Assembly (NCBI RefSeq): GCF_000717275.1
Contig: NZ_JNYV01000008.1
Span: forward strand, 229,581 to 293,580
Direction of reading: 5' to 3'
Source: Kitasatospora arboriphila
GTDB taxonomy: Bacteria > Actinomycetota > Actinomycetes > Mycobacteriales > Mycobacteriaceae
Length of the DNA: 64,000 nucleotides
Below are positions 34,519 to 44,020 of the stretch, one piece after another; the stretch's first letter is position 1, and the number at the start of each line of letters is the position of its first letter. The notes under the pieces were generated by a model, which did not search any database, was not told where the DNA came from, and was given only the letters and a program-made list of their open reading frames with translations. The translations under genes were made by a program, and so were the position numbers.

Positions 34519-36111
34519 ATGTCAGCACCACTGGAACTGTCCACCGACGTGCTCGTGATCGGCGGCGGCCCTGCTGCGGCGTGGGCGGCGCTGCACGCCA
34601 GGCAGGGTGGTGCCGAGGTGATCCTCGTGGACAAGGGATACTGCGGAACAAGCGGCGCCACAGCGCCTTCGGGCACCGGTGTCTGGTATGTGGCCCCCGA
34701 TCCGGAGTTGCGCGGCGCAGCAAAGGCCAGCCGCGAGGCTCTGGGGGGACACCTCGCGGACCATTCCTGGATGGACCGCGTCCTCGACCAGACCTACCTG
34801 AACATGAACCGCCTGGCGACCGAGGGCCGTTATCCCTTCCCCATCGATCCCGAGACCGGCCGGGAGAACCGCACGGGTGTCCAAGGTCCCGAATACATGC
34901 GGCGGATGCGAGCCTGGATCACGCGAGCAGGCGTCAGAATCCTCGACCACTCCCCAGCCCTGGAACTACTGGTGGAACCCGACGGCTCGGTGCGCGGTGC
35001 GGCCGGCTATCAACGGCATCACCATCGCGACTACTCGATCACCTCCGGCGCGGCGGTGCTGGCCAGCGGCGGTTGCGCTTTCCTGTCCCGGGCGCTGGGC
35101 ACCAACGTCGACACCGGCGACGGGACGCTGATGGCCGCCGAGGTGGGAGCCCAGCTCTCCGGGATGGAGTTCTCCAACGCTTACGGCATCGCGGCAGCCG
35201 GGTCCACGGTGACCAAGACCGCCTACTACGGGTACGCCACCTTCTTCCATGACGACGGGCGCGTACTCGAGGGCGCAGGGTCTTCCGGTGGACGCTCGGT
35301 GATCGCGCGAACGTTGCTCAGCGAGAAGGTGTTCGCCCAGCTGGACCGAGCCGACGAAGAGGTACAGCGCAGGATGCGTCTCGGTCAGCCCAACTTCTTC
35401 CTGCAGTTCGATCGCCGTGGCATCAATCCGTTCACCCAGCGTTTCGAGGTGGACCTGATCGCGGAGGGCACGGTCCGCGGAACCGGGGGAATCGACCTCG
35501 TCGACGATACCTGCGCCACCTCGGTACGCGGGCTCTATGCAGCAGGTGACGCGGCGACGAGGGAACGCATCTGCGGAGGGTTCACCGGTGGCGGCAGCCA
35601 CAATTCGGCATGGGCCATGTCGTCCGGCACATGGGCGGGTTCCGCTGCGGCGCAGCACGCCTTGGCCCAGCTCCCGATCGGCCAGCACGATCTGATCGGG
35701 GCGGGTCGGGCCGGCCTGCGTCCCACGTCCCGCCCGTCGCTGCAGCCCGACGAGGTGATGGCGGCGGCGCGACATCAGCTGCTCCCGCTGCGCAAGAACT
35801 ACCTGCGGCATGGAGATCGACTGGTGCAAGCGGTGAACGAACTCGACACCCTGTGGGCCGGCCTGTCTGCCGACCTGGGTCCCCTCGCCGGCCCCGACCG
35901 CGTGCGGGCCAGACAAGCAGCCGCCGTCACCGCCGTGGGACGGTGGATGTACCGGTCTGCGTTGAGCCGCACCGAAACTCGTGGCATGAGCAAGCGGGAA
36001 GACCATCCCTACCAGGATCCGCGACAGCACCACCACATCCTGTCCGGCGGCCTGGACGAGGTGTGGACACGACCGCGGGACACCGCTCCGACACTGGCCC
36101 ACGCATCATGA
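34519..36111 (+). CDS. FAD-binding oxidoreductase, AprA/fumarate reductase flavoprotein family
   Basis: This 530-residue protein has the N-terminal Rossmann motif VLVIGGGPAAAWAALHARQ (about residues 10-28). The family's second FAD motif is SVRGLYAAGDAATRERICGG (about 335-354). The C-terminal helical region resembles AprA and FrdA subunits (RMRLGQPNFFLQFDRRGINPF, then RRMRAWITRAG). It overlaps the start of a 4Fe-4S ferredoxin gene by four bases. This two-subunit layout, flavoprotein plus ferredoxin, is that of adenylylsulfate reductase AprAB, but whether it uses APS is unknown. Active-site residues for APS were not verifiable by eye. Nearby flavin monooxygenases suggest sulfur-compound metabolism. 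Confidence 0.85.
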   Translation: MSAPLELSTDVLVIGGGPAAAWAALHARQGGAEVILVDKGYCGTSGATAPSGTGVWYVAPDPELRGAAKASREALGGHLADHSWMDRVLDQTYLNMNRLATEGRYPFPIDPETGRENRTGVQGPEYMRRMRAWITRAGVRILDHSPALELLVEPDGSVRGAAGYQRHHHRDYSITSGAAVLASGGCAFLSRALGTNVDTGDGTLMAAEVGAQLSGMEFSNAYGIAAAGSTVTKTAYYGYATFFHDDGRVLEGAGSSGGRSVIARTLLSEKVFAQLDRADEEVQRRMRLGQPNFFLQFDRRGINPFTQRFEVDLIAEGTVRGTGGIDLVDDTCATSVRGLYAAGDAATRERICGGFTGGGSHNSAWAMSSGTWAGSAAAQHALAQLPIGQHDLIGAGRAGLRPTSRPSLQPDEVMAAARHQLLPLRKNYLRHGDRLVQAVNELDTLWAGLSADLGPLAGPDRVRARQAAAVTAVGRWMYRSALSRTETRGMSKREDHPYQDPRQHHHILSGGLDEVWTRPRDTAPTLAHAS

Positions 36112-36455
36112 TCGAACTCGTCCTGGCGGACAAGTGCATCGGGTGCGACAAGTGCATCGATGCGTGCCCCACCGATGTGTTCGACCGCGGGACCGACGGG
36201 ATCCCGCGCATTGCAAGGCAATCGGACTGCCAGACCTGCTTCATGTGCGAGGCGTATTGCCCCACGGATGCACTCTATGTGGCGCCGTCGTCCGAGCCGG
36301 TCGCCGACCGGACGACGCTGGCGGACGCACCGGTCGGGTCCTATCGAGCCGAGCTCGGCTGGGGTCACGGGCGGACGCCGGGGAGCCGGGTGGCCGTCGG
36401 TCCCGCCATCCCGCACGGCGCGCTGCCACCCAGGATCACCTCCGTCGGCGACTGA
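36108..36455 (+). CDS. 4Fe-4S ferredoxin-like protein, partner of the flavoprotein
   Basis: This 115-residue protein has two four-Cys clusters: CIGCDKCIDACP (residues 10-21) and CQTCFMCEAYCP (about 44-55). A Cys-free tail of about 60 residues follows. It would carry two [4Fe-4S] centres, as AprB does. The ATG overlaps the flavoprotein stop (ATGA), so the pair is almost certainly a complex. The extended tail, beyond the ~55 residues of a minimal ferredoxin, is also a feature of AprB, where it wraps around AprA. Confidence 0.9.
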   Translation: MIELVLADKCIGCDKCIDACPTDVFDRGTDGIPRIARQSDCQTCFMCEAYCPTDALYVAPSSEPVADRTTLADAPVGSYRAELGWGHGRTPGSRVAVGPAIPHGALPPRITSVGD

Positions 36456-36489
36456 CCATCGTCGCACCGCTCAGTGCTGCGTCAGATGA

Positions 36490-37371
36490 TCATTCGGGAG
36501 CACCGACGTTGAACTCGTTGGGGTCCGCACCCACGCGCACCCCGTCGTTCAGCGTGGCGATGTCGCCGAGATCGGCGTCGGTGAGCTCGAAGTCGAACAC
36601 GTCGATGTTCTGGGCGATCCGGTCGGGATTGACCGACTTGGGGATGACAACGAGTCCGTTCTGCAGATGCCAGCGGATCAGGATCTGTGCAGGGGACTTG
36701 CCGTGCTGCTCACCGATCCGGGAGATCAGCGGATCGGTCAACAGGGTGTTCGGTTTGGAGTCCTTGCCCCAGCCCGAATTGCTGGTGCCTCCGAGTGGGC
36801 TCCACGATTCGACGACGATGCCATGCCGGTCCGCGACGTCGCGGATCTGCTGCTGCGGCAGATGCGGATGCAGTTCCACCTGATCGACGGCAGGCAACGT
36901 TCCGCCCCGATTCACCAACAGGTCGAGGTGGCGGGGTTCGAAATTGCACACGCCGATCGCCTTTGCGCGACCGCTCTGCGCAATCTCCTCGAGCGCGTCC
37001 CACGTCCTGAGCAATCGGTCGTCGTTCAGCAGAGGCCAATGGATCAGGTAGAGATCCACGTAGTCGAGCCCGAGCCGCGACAAGCTCTGGTCGAACGCCT
37101 GCTTCGCCGGCTCGAAACCCTGGTCGGCGTTCCACAGTTTTGTGGTGACGAACAGTTCGGAACGATCCACGGACGCGGCTGCAAGCGCACGACCGACACC
37201 CTCTTCGTTCCCATACGCGGCCGCGGTGTCGATGTGGCGGTACCCGGCGTCGTCGATCGCAGATCGCACGGCCTGCTCGGTCTCGTCGTTCGAGGCCTGC
37301 CACACCCCCAGGCCCAGCTGCGGAATGGACGTCCCCGAATTGAGGTCGATGGTCGGAACATTAGTGGTCAT
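36490..37371 (-). CDS. Aldo/keto reductase
   Basis: This 293-residue TIM-barrel enzyme has the AKR tetrad: Asp and Tyr in HIDTAAAYGNEEGVG (about residues 43-57), Lys in FVTTKLWN, and His in LIHWPL. The C-terminal NADPH-binding IPKSVNPDRIAQN is also visible. It resembles AKR5-type 2,5-diketo-D-gluconate reductase-like proteins common in mycobacteria, which reduce aldehydes and ketones. The ATG at 37371 begins the conserved MTTNVPTIDLNSG. The gene converges with the ferredoxin gene. Confidence 0.92.
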   Translation of the reverse strand: MTTNVPTIDLNSGTSIPQLGLGVWQASNDETEQAVRSAIDDAGYRHIDTAAAYGNEEGVGRALAAASVDRSELFVTTKLWNADQGFEPAKQAFDQSLSRLGLDYVDLYLIHWPLLNDDRLLRTWDALEEIAQSGRAKAIGVCNFEPRHLDLLVNRGGTLPAVDQVELHPHLPQQQIRDVADRHGIVVESWSPLGGTSNSGWGKDSKPNTLLTDPLISRIGEQHGKSPAQILIRWHLQNGLVVIPKSVNPDRIAQNIDVFDFELTDADLGDIATLNDGVRVGADPNEFNVGAPE

Positions 37372-37423
37372 GGAACCAGCGTAACGAGAAGCCACGGTAC
37401 GGCAGTTCCATTTCGTGGTCGGC

Positions 37424-37738
37424 TTACGCCGAACGGGCGTCACGCGCGACGGCCGCGATCTCGTCGACCGTCATCCCTCCCCAGATGCCGTGTTTCTCGT
37501 CGAACTCCACGGCGTGGTCGCGGCACTGCCGCACCACGGGGCAACCGTTGCACAGCGCTTTGGCCTCTGCCTCGCGACGCCGTCGGACTGCAGCGGGCTC
37601 TCGTCCTGACGGTGCGAAGAAGATCTCCCAGTCGATCCCCTGGTCGCGGCAGCGCCCGCGCACCCGCCAATCCCAGCCGCCCACACCCGATTCGGCGCCG
37701 AACGCAAACACTCCCACCAACCACTCCCCTCGGTTCAT
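37424..37738 (-). CDS. WhiB-family Fe-S transcription factor
   Basis: This protein has 104 residues from ATG 37738; an upstream ATG at 37816 would give 130. The four WhiB cysteines are present: one in VRGRCRDQ, then the CNGCPVVRQC cluster. The GIWGGMT turn and a short basic C-terminus complete the family hallmark. A [4Fe-4S] cluster senses oxygen or NO and the protein acts with the principal sigma factor. Which WhiB class it belongs to is not clear from length alone. A small gene of unknown function lies upstream on the same strand. Confidence 0.9.
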   Translation of the reverse strand: MNRGEWLVGVFAFGAESGVGGWDWRVRGRCRDQGIDWEIFFAPSGREPAAVRRRREAEAKALCNGCPVVRQCRDHAVEFDEKHGIWGGMTVDEIAAVARDARSA

Positions 37739-37831
37739 CGCTCTCTGCCGACAAGCATCCACGACGACATGCGCCGAGCGGAGTGTTGTCGCCGCCCGAG
37801 TCCGAACCATTGACATCGGTACGGCAGGCAG

Positions 37832-38098
37832 TCACGCAGACTTACCGTGAGCGCTCAGGTCGCGACGGGAGTCGAGCTCTTCACGCAGACGGGCGAACCA
37901 ACCGCATGATGTTCCCCCGTAACGCCTGCTGTACTCGATCGCCCGCGCCGCAAGAGCCGAACGGGTGTGCCGATCATCGGGCCGACCTTCGGCAGGCGCG
38001 CACAGGTGCATCGTCGGTATCGCCTGTGGCGCTTCGGGATGCGCGGCCGCAGCCGCCATCATGAGGTGATCGGCGGACATCAGACTGTTCATGGGCAT
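37832..38098 (-). CDS. Small protein of unknown function
   Basis: This frame of 88 residues starts at ATG 38098, with GGAG six bases upstream at suitable spacing. The N-terminus is Met/Ala-rich (MSADHLMMAAAAAHPEAP); the C-terminus is basic and ends in LDSRRDLSAHGKSA. Two Cys residues are present (HLCAP and TSCGW). No family was recognised. It precedes whiB on the same strand with a gap of about 90 bases. The ribosome-binding site and amino-acid make-up favour a real gene. Confidence 0.45.
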   Translation of the reverse strand: MPMNSLMSADHLMMAAAAAHPEAPQAIPTMHLCAPAEGRPDDRHTRSALAARAIEYSRRYGGTSCGWFARLREELDSRRDLSAHGKSA

Positions 38099-38274
38099 GG
38101 CACGCTCCAATAGACGGTTGATACCCATTGAGCCGGTGATCGTCGCAGTTGGCGAGGGTTAGAGTCACGCTGATCGAGACTCCGCCCACAGGAATCTCTC
38201 TCGTGACAGATCCGTTGGCAGGACAACACGCCAACAGCGAGTCCCGCCCGCCGACCCTCACCGGAGAGTTCTGA

Positions 38275-39510
38275 ATGCCGATCACCGACAAACTGCATCT
38301 CGCGATCGCCCTCGAGGGCGCGGGATGGCATCCGGCCGCCTGGCGCGAGCCCACGGCGAGGCCCGCTGAACTGCTGACCGCGCGTTACTGGGCTGACCTG
38401 GTGGGCGTCGCAGAAGCCGGGCTGGTGGACTTCGTGACGATCGAGGACACGTTCGGTATCCGGCCGACCGGACTCGAAGCGCCCTCACCCTGCACCGACC
38501 GAGTCAGCGGAAGGCTCGACTCGGTCCTGATCGCGTCACGGGTGTCACCGCTGTCGCGGCATGTCGGGTTGGTTCCTGCCGCCACCGTCACCCATACCGA
38601 GCCGTTCCATCTGTCGAAGGCGATCGCGACCCTCGACTACGTCAGCAACGGCAGGGCCGGCGTCCGGGTGCAGGTATCGGCGCGACCACACGAGGCTGCC
38701 CTGTTCGGCAGGCGCACGTTCCCGCAGCTCGCGGTCGCCGATGCCGGCGACCCGGTGACAAACGACCCGGCGACCGCTGAGCTGGTGGCCGACCTCTTCG
38801 AGGAGGCGGCCGACTACGCCGAGGTGCTCCGAAGACTCTGGGACAGTTGGGAAGACGACGCCGAGATCCGCGACAAGGCCACCGGACGCTTCGTCGACCG
38901 CGACAAACTGCACTACATCGACTTCGAAGGCCGGTTCTTCTCGGTGCGAGGACCGTCCATCACGCCTCGACCACCGCAAGGTCAGCCCATCATCACCGCC
39001 CTTGCGCACCAGAACATCCCGTATCAGTTCGTCGGAACGTCCGCGGACATCGGTTTCATCACCCCGGCCGACGTCGCCGACGCCAAGGCGAGCATCGCCG
39101 TCATCCGTACGGCGCAGGAGCAGGCCGGCCGCGCCGACGAGATCGTCCACGTGTTCGCCGACCTCGTGGTCTTCCTCGGTGACACGACAACCGCAGCTGA
39201 AGCACACAAAGCGCGGCTCGACGATCGAGCGGGCATCCAATACACAAGTGACGCAGAGGTGTTCACCGGAACCGCCGAGGCCCTCGCCGATCGACTGGCC
39301 GAACTGTCCGATGCCGGTATCACCGGCTTTCGGCTGCGGCCCGGTGCGATACCTGCCGATCTGGAAGCCATCACCCGCGACCTCGTCCCCGAATTGCAAC
39401 GTCGCGGACTGTTCCGTACCCATTACGAATCGAGCACTCTGCGAGGCCATCTCGGTCTCTCCCGTCCAGTGAACCGATTCCAGACCGCAGCGGAGTTGAT
39501 CAACCGATGA
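38275..39510 (+). CDS. NtaA/SnaA/DszA-family flavin-dependent monooxygenase 1
   Basis: This 411-residue bacterial luciferase-like TIM barrel has ADLVGVAEAGLVDFVTIEDTF and AIATLDYVSNGRAGVRVQVSAR near the N-terminus and DSWEDDAEIRDKATGRFVD mid-way. Family enzymes use FMNH2 supplied by a separate reductase to oxidise sulfonates, sulfones, nitrilotriacetate and similar substrates. Its stop overlaps the start of a second such gene by four bases, so the pair is co-translated. The specific substrate is unknown; a two-component flavin reductase is not adjacent. Confidence 0.9.
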   Translation: MPITDKLHLAIALEGAGWHPAAWREPTARPAELLTARYWADLVGVAEAGLVDFVTIEDTFGIRPTGLEAPSPCTDRVSGRLDSVLIASRVSPLSRHVGLVPAATVTHTEPFHLSKAIATLDYVSNGRAGVRVQVSARPHEAALFGRRTFPQLAVADAGDPVTNDPATAELVADLFEEAADYAEVLRRLWDSWEDDAEIRDKATGRFVDRDKLHYIDFEGRFFSVRGPSITPRPPQGQPIITALAHQNIPYQFVGTSADIGFITPADVADAKASIAVIRTAQEQAGRADEIVHVFADLVVFLGDTTTAAEAHKARLDDRAGIQYTSDAEVFTGTAEALADRLAELSDAGITGFRLRPGAIPADLEAITRDLVPELQRRGLFRTHYESSTLRGHLGLSRPVNRFQTAAELINR

Positions 39511-40847
39511 CCAAGCAGGTACATCTGGCCGCGCACTTCCCGGGCGTGAACAACACGACGGTATGGAGCGATCCCGATGCGGGCAGTCACATCGAGTTCG
39601 AGTCGTTTGTGCACTTCGCACGCACCGCCGAGCGCGCGAAGTTCGACTTCCTGTTCCTCGCAGAGGGACTTCGCCTGCGTGAGCAGAACGGGCTGATCTA
39701 CGACCTCGACGTGGTCGGGAGGCCGGATACATTCACCGTGCTCGCCGCTCTTGCCGCCGTCACCGAACACCTCGGCCTGACCGGCACCATCAACTCCACG
39801 TTCAACGAGCCGTATGAGGTGGCCCGCCAGTTCGCGAGCCTGGATCACCTCACCGCCGGCCGGGCCGCGTGGAATGTGGTGACCTCCTGGGACGAATTCA
39901 CCGGAGAGAACTTCCGACGAGGCGGTTACCTACCGAAAGAGCAGCGCTATCACCGGGCCAGGCAGTTTCTCGAAGTCGCCACCGAGCTGTGGGATTCGTG
40001 GCAGGACGACGACATCGTGGCCGACAAGGAGTCGGGGACGTACCTGCGGCGCCCTGACGCCGGCTCGTTTACGCACCGAGACGACCAGTTCGACATCTCG
40101 GGGCAGTTCAACGTCCCCCGCAGTCCCCAGGGCCGCCCGGCCATCTTTCAGGCCGGCGACTCAGACGAGGGTCGTGAGTTCGCTGCCGCGGGAGCTGACG
40201 CCATCTTCTCCAGGCACTCCACACTCGACGACGGCCAGGCGTTCTACAAGGACGTCAAAGGCCGGCTGGCCACCTACGGGAGACGCAGCGAGGACCTGCT
40301 GATCCTGCCGGCAGCGACGTTTGTTCTCGGTGACACCGACGCCGACGCCGCCGACCGCGCACACGAGATCCGGTTGCAACAGGTCAGTGGCCAGACCGCG
40401 ATCAAGTTCCTCGAGCAGCTGTGGAACCGCGACCTCTCCGACCACGACCCCGACGGCCCGCTGCCGTCGATCGACCCCCTGCCGGGCGAGAACACAGTCG
40501 CCAAGGGGCGGGCCAGCGTTCGTATCCACCGCGATCCGCGCGACGTGGCGAACGAATGGCGAGCACGGGCCGAGGCGGACAACCTCACCACACGCGAGCT
40601 GATCATCGAGGTGACCGGCCGGCAGTCGTTCATCGGGTCGCCGGACACCGTCGCCCGCACCATCAACGAGTTCGTTCAGGAAGATGCCAGTGACGGGTTC
40701 ATTCTCGTTCCGCACATCACCCCTGGCGGGCTCGACGAGTTCGCCGACAAGGTGGTCCCGCTCCTGCAGGAACGCGGCGTCTACCGGACCGAGTACGAAG
40801 GTTCCACCCTGCGCGACCATCTGGGACTCACGCGTCCGGCGAGCTGA
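39507..40847 (+). CDS. NtaA/SnaA/DszA-family flavin-dependent monooxygenase 2
   Basis: This 446-residue enzyme of the same superfamily carries more of the NtaA signature: FARTAERAKFDFLFLAEGL, SLDHLTAGRAAWNVVTS and LWDSWQDDDIVADKESGTY. It is only distantly similar to its neighbour, so this is not a recent duplication. Both proteins end with the same kind of tail, RTEYEGSTLRDHLGL versus RTHYESSTLRGHLGL, which suggests a common ancestor. The two likely act on related substrates or successive steps. Confidence 0.92.
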   Translation: MTKQVHLAAHFPGVNNTTVWSDPDAGSHIEFESFVHFARTAERAKFDFLFLAEGLRLREQNGLIYDLDVVGRPDTFTVLAALAAVTEHLGLTGTINSTFNEPYEVARQFASLDHLTAGRAAWNVVTSWDEFTGENFRRGGYLPKEQRYHRARQFLEVATELWDSWQDDDIVADKESGTYLRRPDAGSFTHRDDQFDISGQFNVPRSPQGRPAIFQAGDSDEGREFAAAGADAIFSRHSTLDDGQAFYKDVKGRLATYGRRSEDLLILPAATFVLGDTDADAADRAHEIRLQQVSGQTAIKFLEQLWNRDLSDHDPDGPLPSIDPLPGENTVAKGRASVRIHRDPRDVANEWRARAEADNLTTRELIIEVTGRQSFIGSPDTVARTINEFVQEDASDGFILVPHITPGGLDEFADKVVPLLQERGVYRTEYEGSTLRDHLGLTRPAS

Positions 40848-40857
40848 ACAGAGCTGG

Positions 40858-41529
40858 TCAGTGTTCGCGCTCCTCGAGCCGCAATGGCCAGGCCTCGTCC
40901 GGGATGTCACGCAGGCGGCATGGCTCGTCGCGGGCGGTGAACCAACCGCGGTAGTGGATGAGCTCGCCGAGGACCGGGTTGCGCACCGACGCGTCCACCC
41001 GGAACCGGTTGTGCCGTTCGTCCCAGCCCTCGATGTACCTCATCCGCGCAGCGAGTAGACCACGCATGCCCACCTTCGGGCCGGCGAGCAGCCGCATCGG
41101 GCCACTCTCGAACACCAGCGAACCGCGGGCGTCGGCGTGTGCCTCGAGCGGCCACAGCAGTTCCGGACCGTCGCCGAAGTAGTCGACAAGCCCTTCGCGG
41201 CCGTCGACGAGCAGCGAGTTCAGCCCATGTGAGCCGGTTGTGTAGTCGAACGACCGAAGCACCGCGAGACATTCGCGCCCGAGCTCGTCCTGATAGCAGT
41301 AGTTGTGCATCGTGAACGGGACGAGCCTGCTGGTTTTGGTGGGCATGGCGTTGCGTTTGCGCATGTGGAACAACATTGCGGGCAGCATCGCCGAGCAGTA
41401 GACCGACTCGAGCATCCCACCGGCCACCTGCGACAGTTGCGAGGTGGAATCGATCCCATACCGCCACTGCATGTTGGGATGCAGGTTCTCGAATTCCCGA
41501 CCGAGAACATTCTGGATGACCGAACTCAC
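40858..41529 (-). CDS. DUF4166 domain protein
   Basis: This 223-residue protein uses GTG 41529, preceded by GGGGAACGG at about ten bases. The domain pattern VIQNVLGREFENLHPNMQWRYG, the central ML(F)HMRKRN, and the C-terminal WDERHNRFRVD match DUF4166, a lipocalin-like uncharacterised family. The frame is open further upstream, but that would cover the htpG start at 41674. A role in lipid or pigment binding is conceivable but unproven. It converges with the flavin monooxygenase gene with a 10-bp gap. Confidence 0.75.
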   Translation of the reverse strand: MSSVIQNVLGREFENLHPNMQWRYGIDSTSQLSQVAGGMLESVYCSAMLPAMLFHMRKRNAMPTKTSRLVPFTMHNYCYQDELGRECLAVLRSFDYTTGSHGLNSLLVDGREGLVDYFGDGPELLWPLEAHADARGSLVFESGPMRLLAGPKVGMRGLLAARMRYIEGWDERHNRFRVDASVRNPVLGELIHYRGWFTARDEPCRLRDIPDEAWPLRLEEREH

Positions 41530-41673
41530 CGATACCGACCGTTCCCCGTACCAGACATGAGGACTGAATGTACTACGAGCGGCCTGCCTAAAATGTTTGG
41601 TCGGACCCCGCGACCGAATACTGCCAGCAACACCCTGTAACAACCGCATCTGCGACAACCGAAGGAGCATCAC

Positions 41674-43647
41674 GTGAGCGCTCAAGTCGAAGAGATGGAG
41701 TTCGCCACCGAGACGCGGCAACTCCTGGATCTGATGATCCACTCGATCTACTCGAACAAGGATTCATTTCTCCGCGAGCTGGTGTCCAACGCCAGCGATG
41801 CCCTCGACAAGCTGCGCCTGGAGTCGTACCGGAACAAGGATCTCGAGGTCGACACCTCCGACCTCCACATCGAGATCTCACTGGATCCCGACGCCCGGAC
41901 ATTCACCATCACCGACAACGGGATCGGCATGTCTCGCGATGAGGTCGTCGACCTCATCGGCACGCTTGCGAAGTCGGGTACGGCCGATGTCCGTCGCAAG
42001 CTGAAAGAGGCAAAAGAGGCCGAGGCTGCGGGCTCGGGCGCCGCCGAGGAGCTCATCGGCCAGTTCGGCATCGGCTTCTACTCGACGTTCATGGTGGCCG
42101 ACAAGGTCACCCTGCTGACCCGCAAGGCCGGCGAGACCTCCGCGACGCGGTGGGAATCGGCAGGCGCGGGCACGTACACGATCGAGGACGTCGCCGAGGC
42201 ACCGCAGGGCACCTCGGTGACGCTGCATCTCAAGCCCGAGGACGCCGAGGACGATCTGCACGACTACACGTCGGTGCCCAAGATCCGTCAGCTGGTGAAA
42301 AAGTACTCGGACTTCATCTCGTGGCCGATCCGCATGGACGTGACCACCCCGGTGCCGCCGAAGGCCCCCAGCGACGACGACGCCGATGACGCAGCCGCCG
42401 ACGAGCCGACCGAGACCACCACCACAGAGGTGCTCAACTCGCAGAAGGCACTGTGGACCCGGCCCCGGTCGGAGGTGACCGACGAGGAATACGCGGACTT
42501 CTACCGGCACATCAGCCACGCGTGGGACGAGCCTCTCGAGATCATCCCGATGAAGGCCGAGGGCACCTTCGAGTACCAGGCCCTGCTCTTCATCCCGTCC
42601 ACGGCACCGTTCGACCTGTTCATGCGCGAACGCCGCACCGGCGTCCAGCTCTACGTCAAGCGCGTGTTCATCATGGACGACTGCGAAGAGCTGATGCCCG
42701 AGTACCTGCGTTTCGTCAAGGGGCTCGTCGACGCACAAGACCTGTCTCTCAACGTCTCTCGCGAGATCCTGCAGCAGGACCGGCAGATCAAGGCCATCCG
42801 GCGGCGATTGACCAAGAAGGTTCTCTCGACGATCAAGGACATGCGGGCCAATGACCGCGAGAAATACGACACCGTGTGGTCGCAGTTCGGCCGGGTTATC
42901 AAGGAGGGCTTGCTCCAGGACGCGGACAACCGGGACGCACTCCTGGCGATCTGTTCGTTCAGTTCCACGCATTCGGTCGACACCGCCACAACGCTGGCCG
43001 AGTACGTCGAACGGATGAAAGACGACCAGAGCCAGATCTTCTACGCCACAGGCGAATCACGCGAGCAGCTGGAGAACTCGCCGCATCTCGAGGCATTCAA
43101 GAAGAAGGGCATCGAGGTGCTCCTGCTCACCGACCCGATCGACGAAATGTGGGTCGGACAGATCTTCGACTTCGAGGGCAAGCCCCTGCAGTCCGTGGCC
43201 AAGGGTGAGGTCGACCTGTCCGACACAGCGGACAAGGACGACGACGAGAAGGACAACAAGCAGTTCGACGAATTGCTCACCTGGTTGACCGGCGTCCTCA
43301 TCGACGACGTCAGTCAGGTGCGGTTGTCGAGCCGACTGACCGATTCGGCGGCCTGCATCGTCGGTGAGGCACAGAGCCTTTCACCTGCCCTCGAACGGAT
43401 GTACCGGGAATCGGGTTACCCGATGCCCGACAGCAAGCGCATCCTCGAACTCAACCCCGGCCACGCCCTCACCAAGGGACTCCAGGAGGCCTTCGCGGCT
43501 CGCGGCGACGACGAGTCGCTTCGGCAGACGGCCGAATTGCTCTATGGCGCAGCGTTGCTGGCCGAAGGCGGCACCCCGAAGCAGCCTGCGGCCTTCAGCA
43601 AGACGTTGGCCAACCTGCTCACCAAGACGGTGGCGTCAGCAGAGTAA
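41674..43647 (+). CDS. htpG: Molecular chaperone HtpG (Hsp90)
   Basis: This 657-residue Hsp90 has the GHKL ATPase motifs [18 protein letters not shown] (about residues 28-45), [12 protein letters not shown] (about 81-92) and GQFGIGFYS (about 129-137). The middle-domain catalytic Arg region ([11 protein letters not shown]) and a C-terminal dimerisation domain follow. It begins at GTG 41674, after GAAGGAG. In the acidic linker the [18 protein letters not shown] run is longer than in many bacterial homologues. A strong terminator follows, so it is monocistronic. No CIRCE or HAIR element was recognised upstream. Confidence 0.96.
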
Positions 43648-43667
43648 GTCGGATCCGATTCACAGGG

Positions 43668-43699
43668 GCCCCGTCGAGCGCTGCTCGGCGGGGCTCTTT
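43668..43699 (+). terminator. Rho-independent terminator of htpG
   Basis: GCCCCGTCGAGC at 43668-43679 pairs with GCTCGGCGGGGC at 43683-43694 (one G-C mismatch pair aside), with a three-base loop. CTCTTT follows. It sits 20 bp past the htpG stop. Confidence 0.85.
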
Positions 43700-44020
43700 C
43701 AGCTCGATGGACCCTCAGTTCATCTAGAGGGTTCGGCGCCACATTTCAGTCAGCCAACCGCGATACCGATCGGGCGACCATCCACACTCGGCGACGAGCA
43801 ACAGCCATTAACTACGGCCCGTTAATACTCGAGATCGCGTAGGAGCAAGCTCAACGTGCTTCACGCCTGGCTGTCAGGCGTTTCGCTCGCGTGACCCGAC
43901 GAGGTTGTCGACTCGGGCAGCGCCACTGCATCAGTAATGCCTGCCGGGATTGCGCACATGCCGTCGATGCACGCGCCGGCGTCGGCGTCGCCGACCAGCT
44001 CGAACATCGGAGAAGGCCGA
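43700..44020. other. Intergenic region without recognised gene
   Basis: About 320 bp lie between the htpG terminator and the stop of the convergent DsbA-family gene. No convincing reading frame, RNA gene or repeat array was found. One small hairpin (CGCCTGGCTGTCAGGCG at 43864-43880) could be the terminator for the DsbA-family gene's strand. Confidence 0.5.

Noticed and set aside
34476..34520. Cys-rich leader peptide (attenuator) before the flavoprotein gene
   Set aside because: A short ATG frame exists (MYTRVAVRQSHQEP), but it has no Cys run and no terminator hairpin, and it continues out of frame into the gene.
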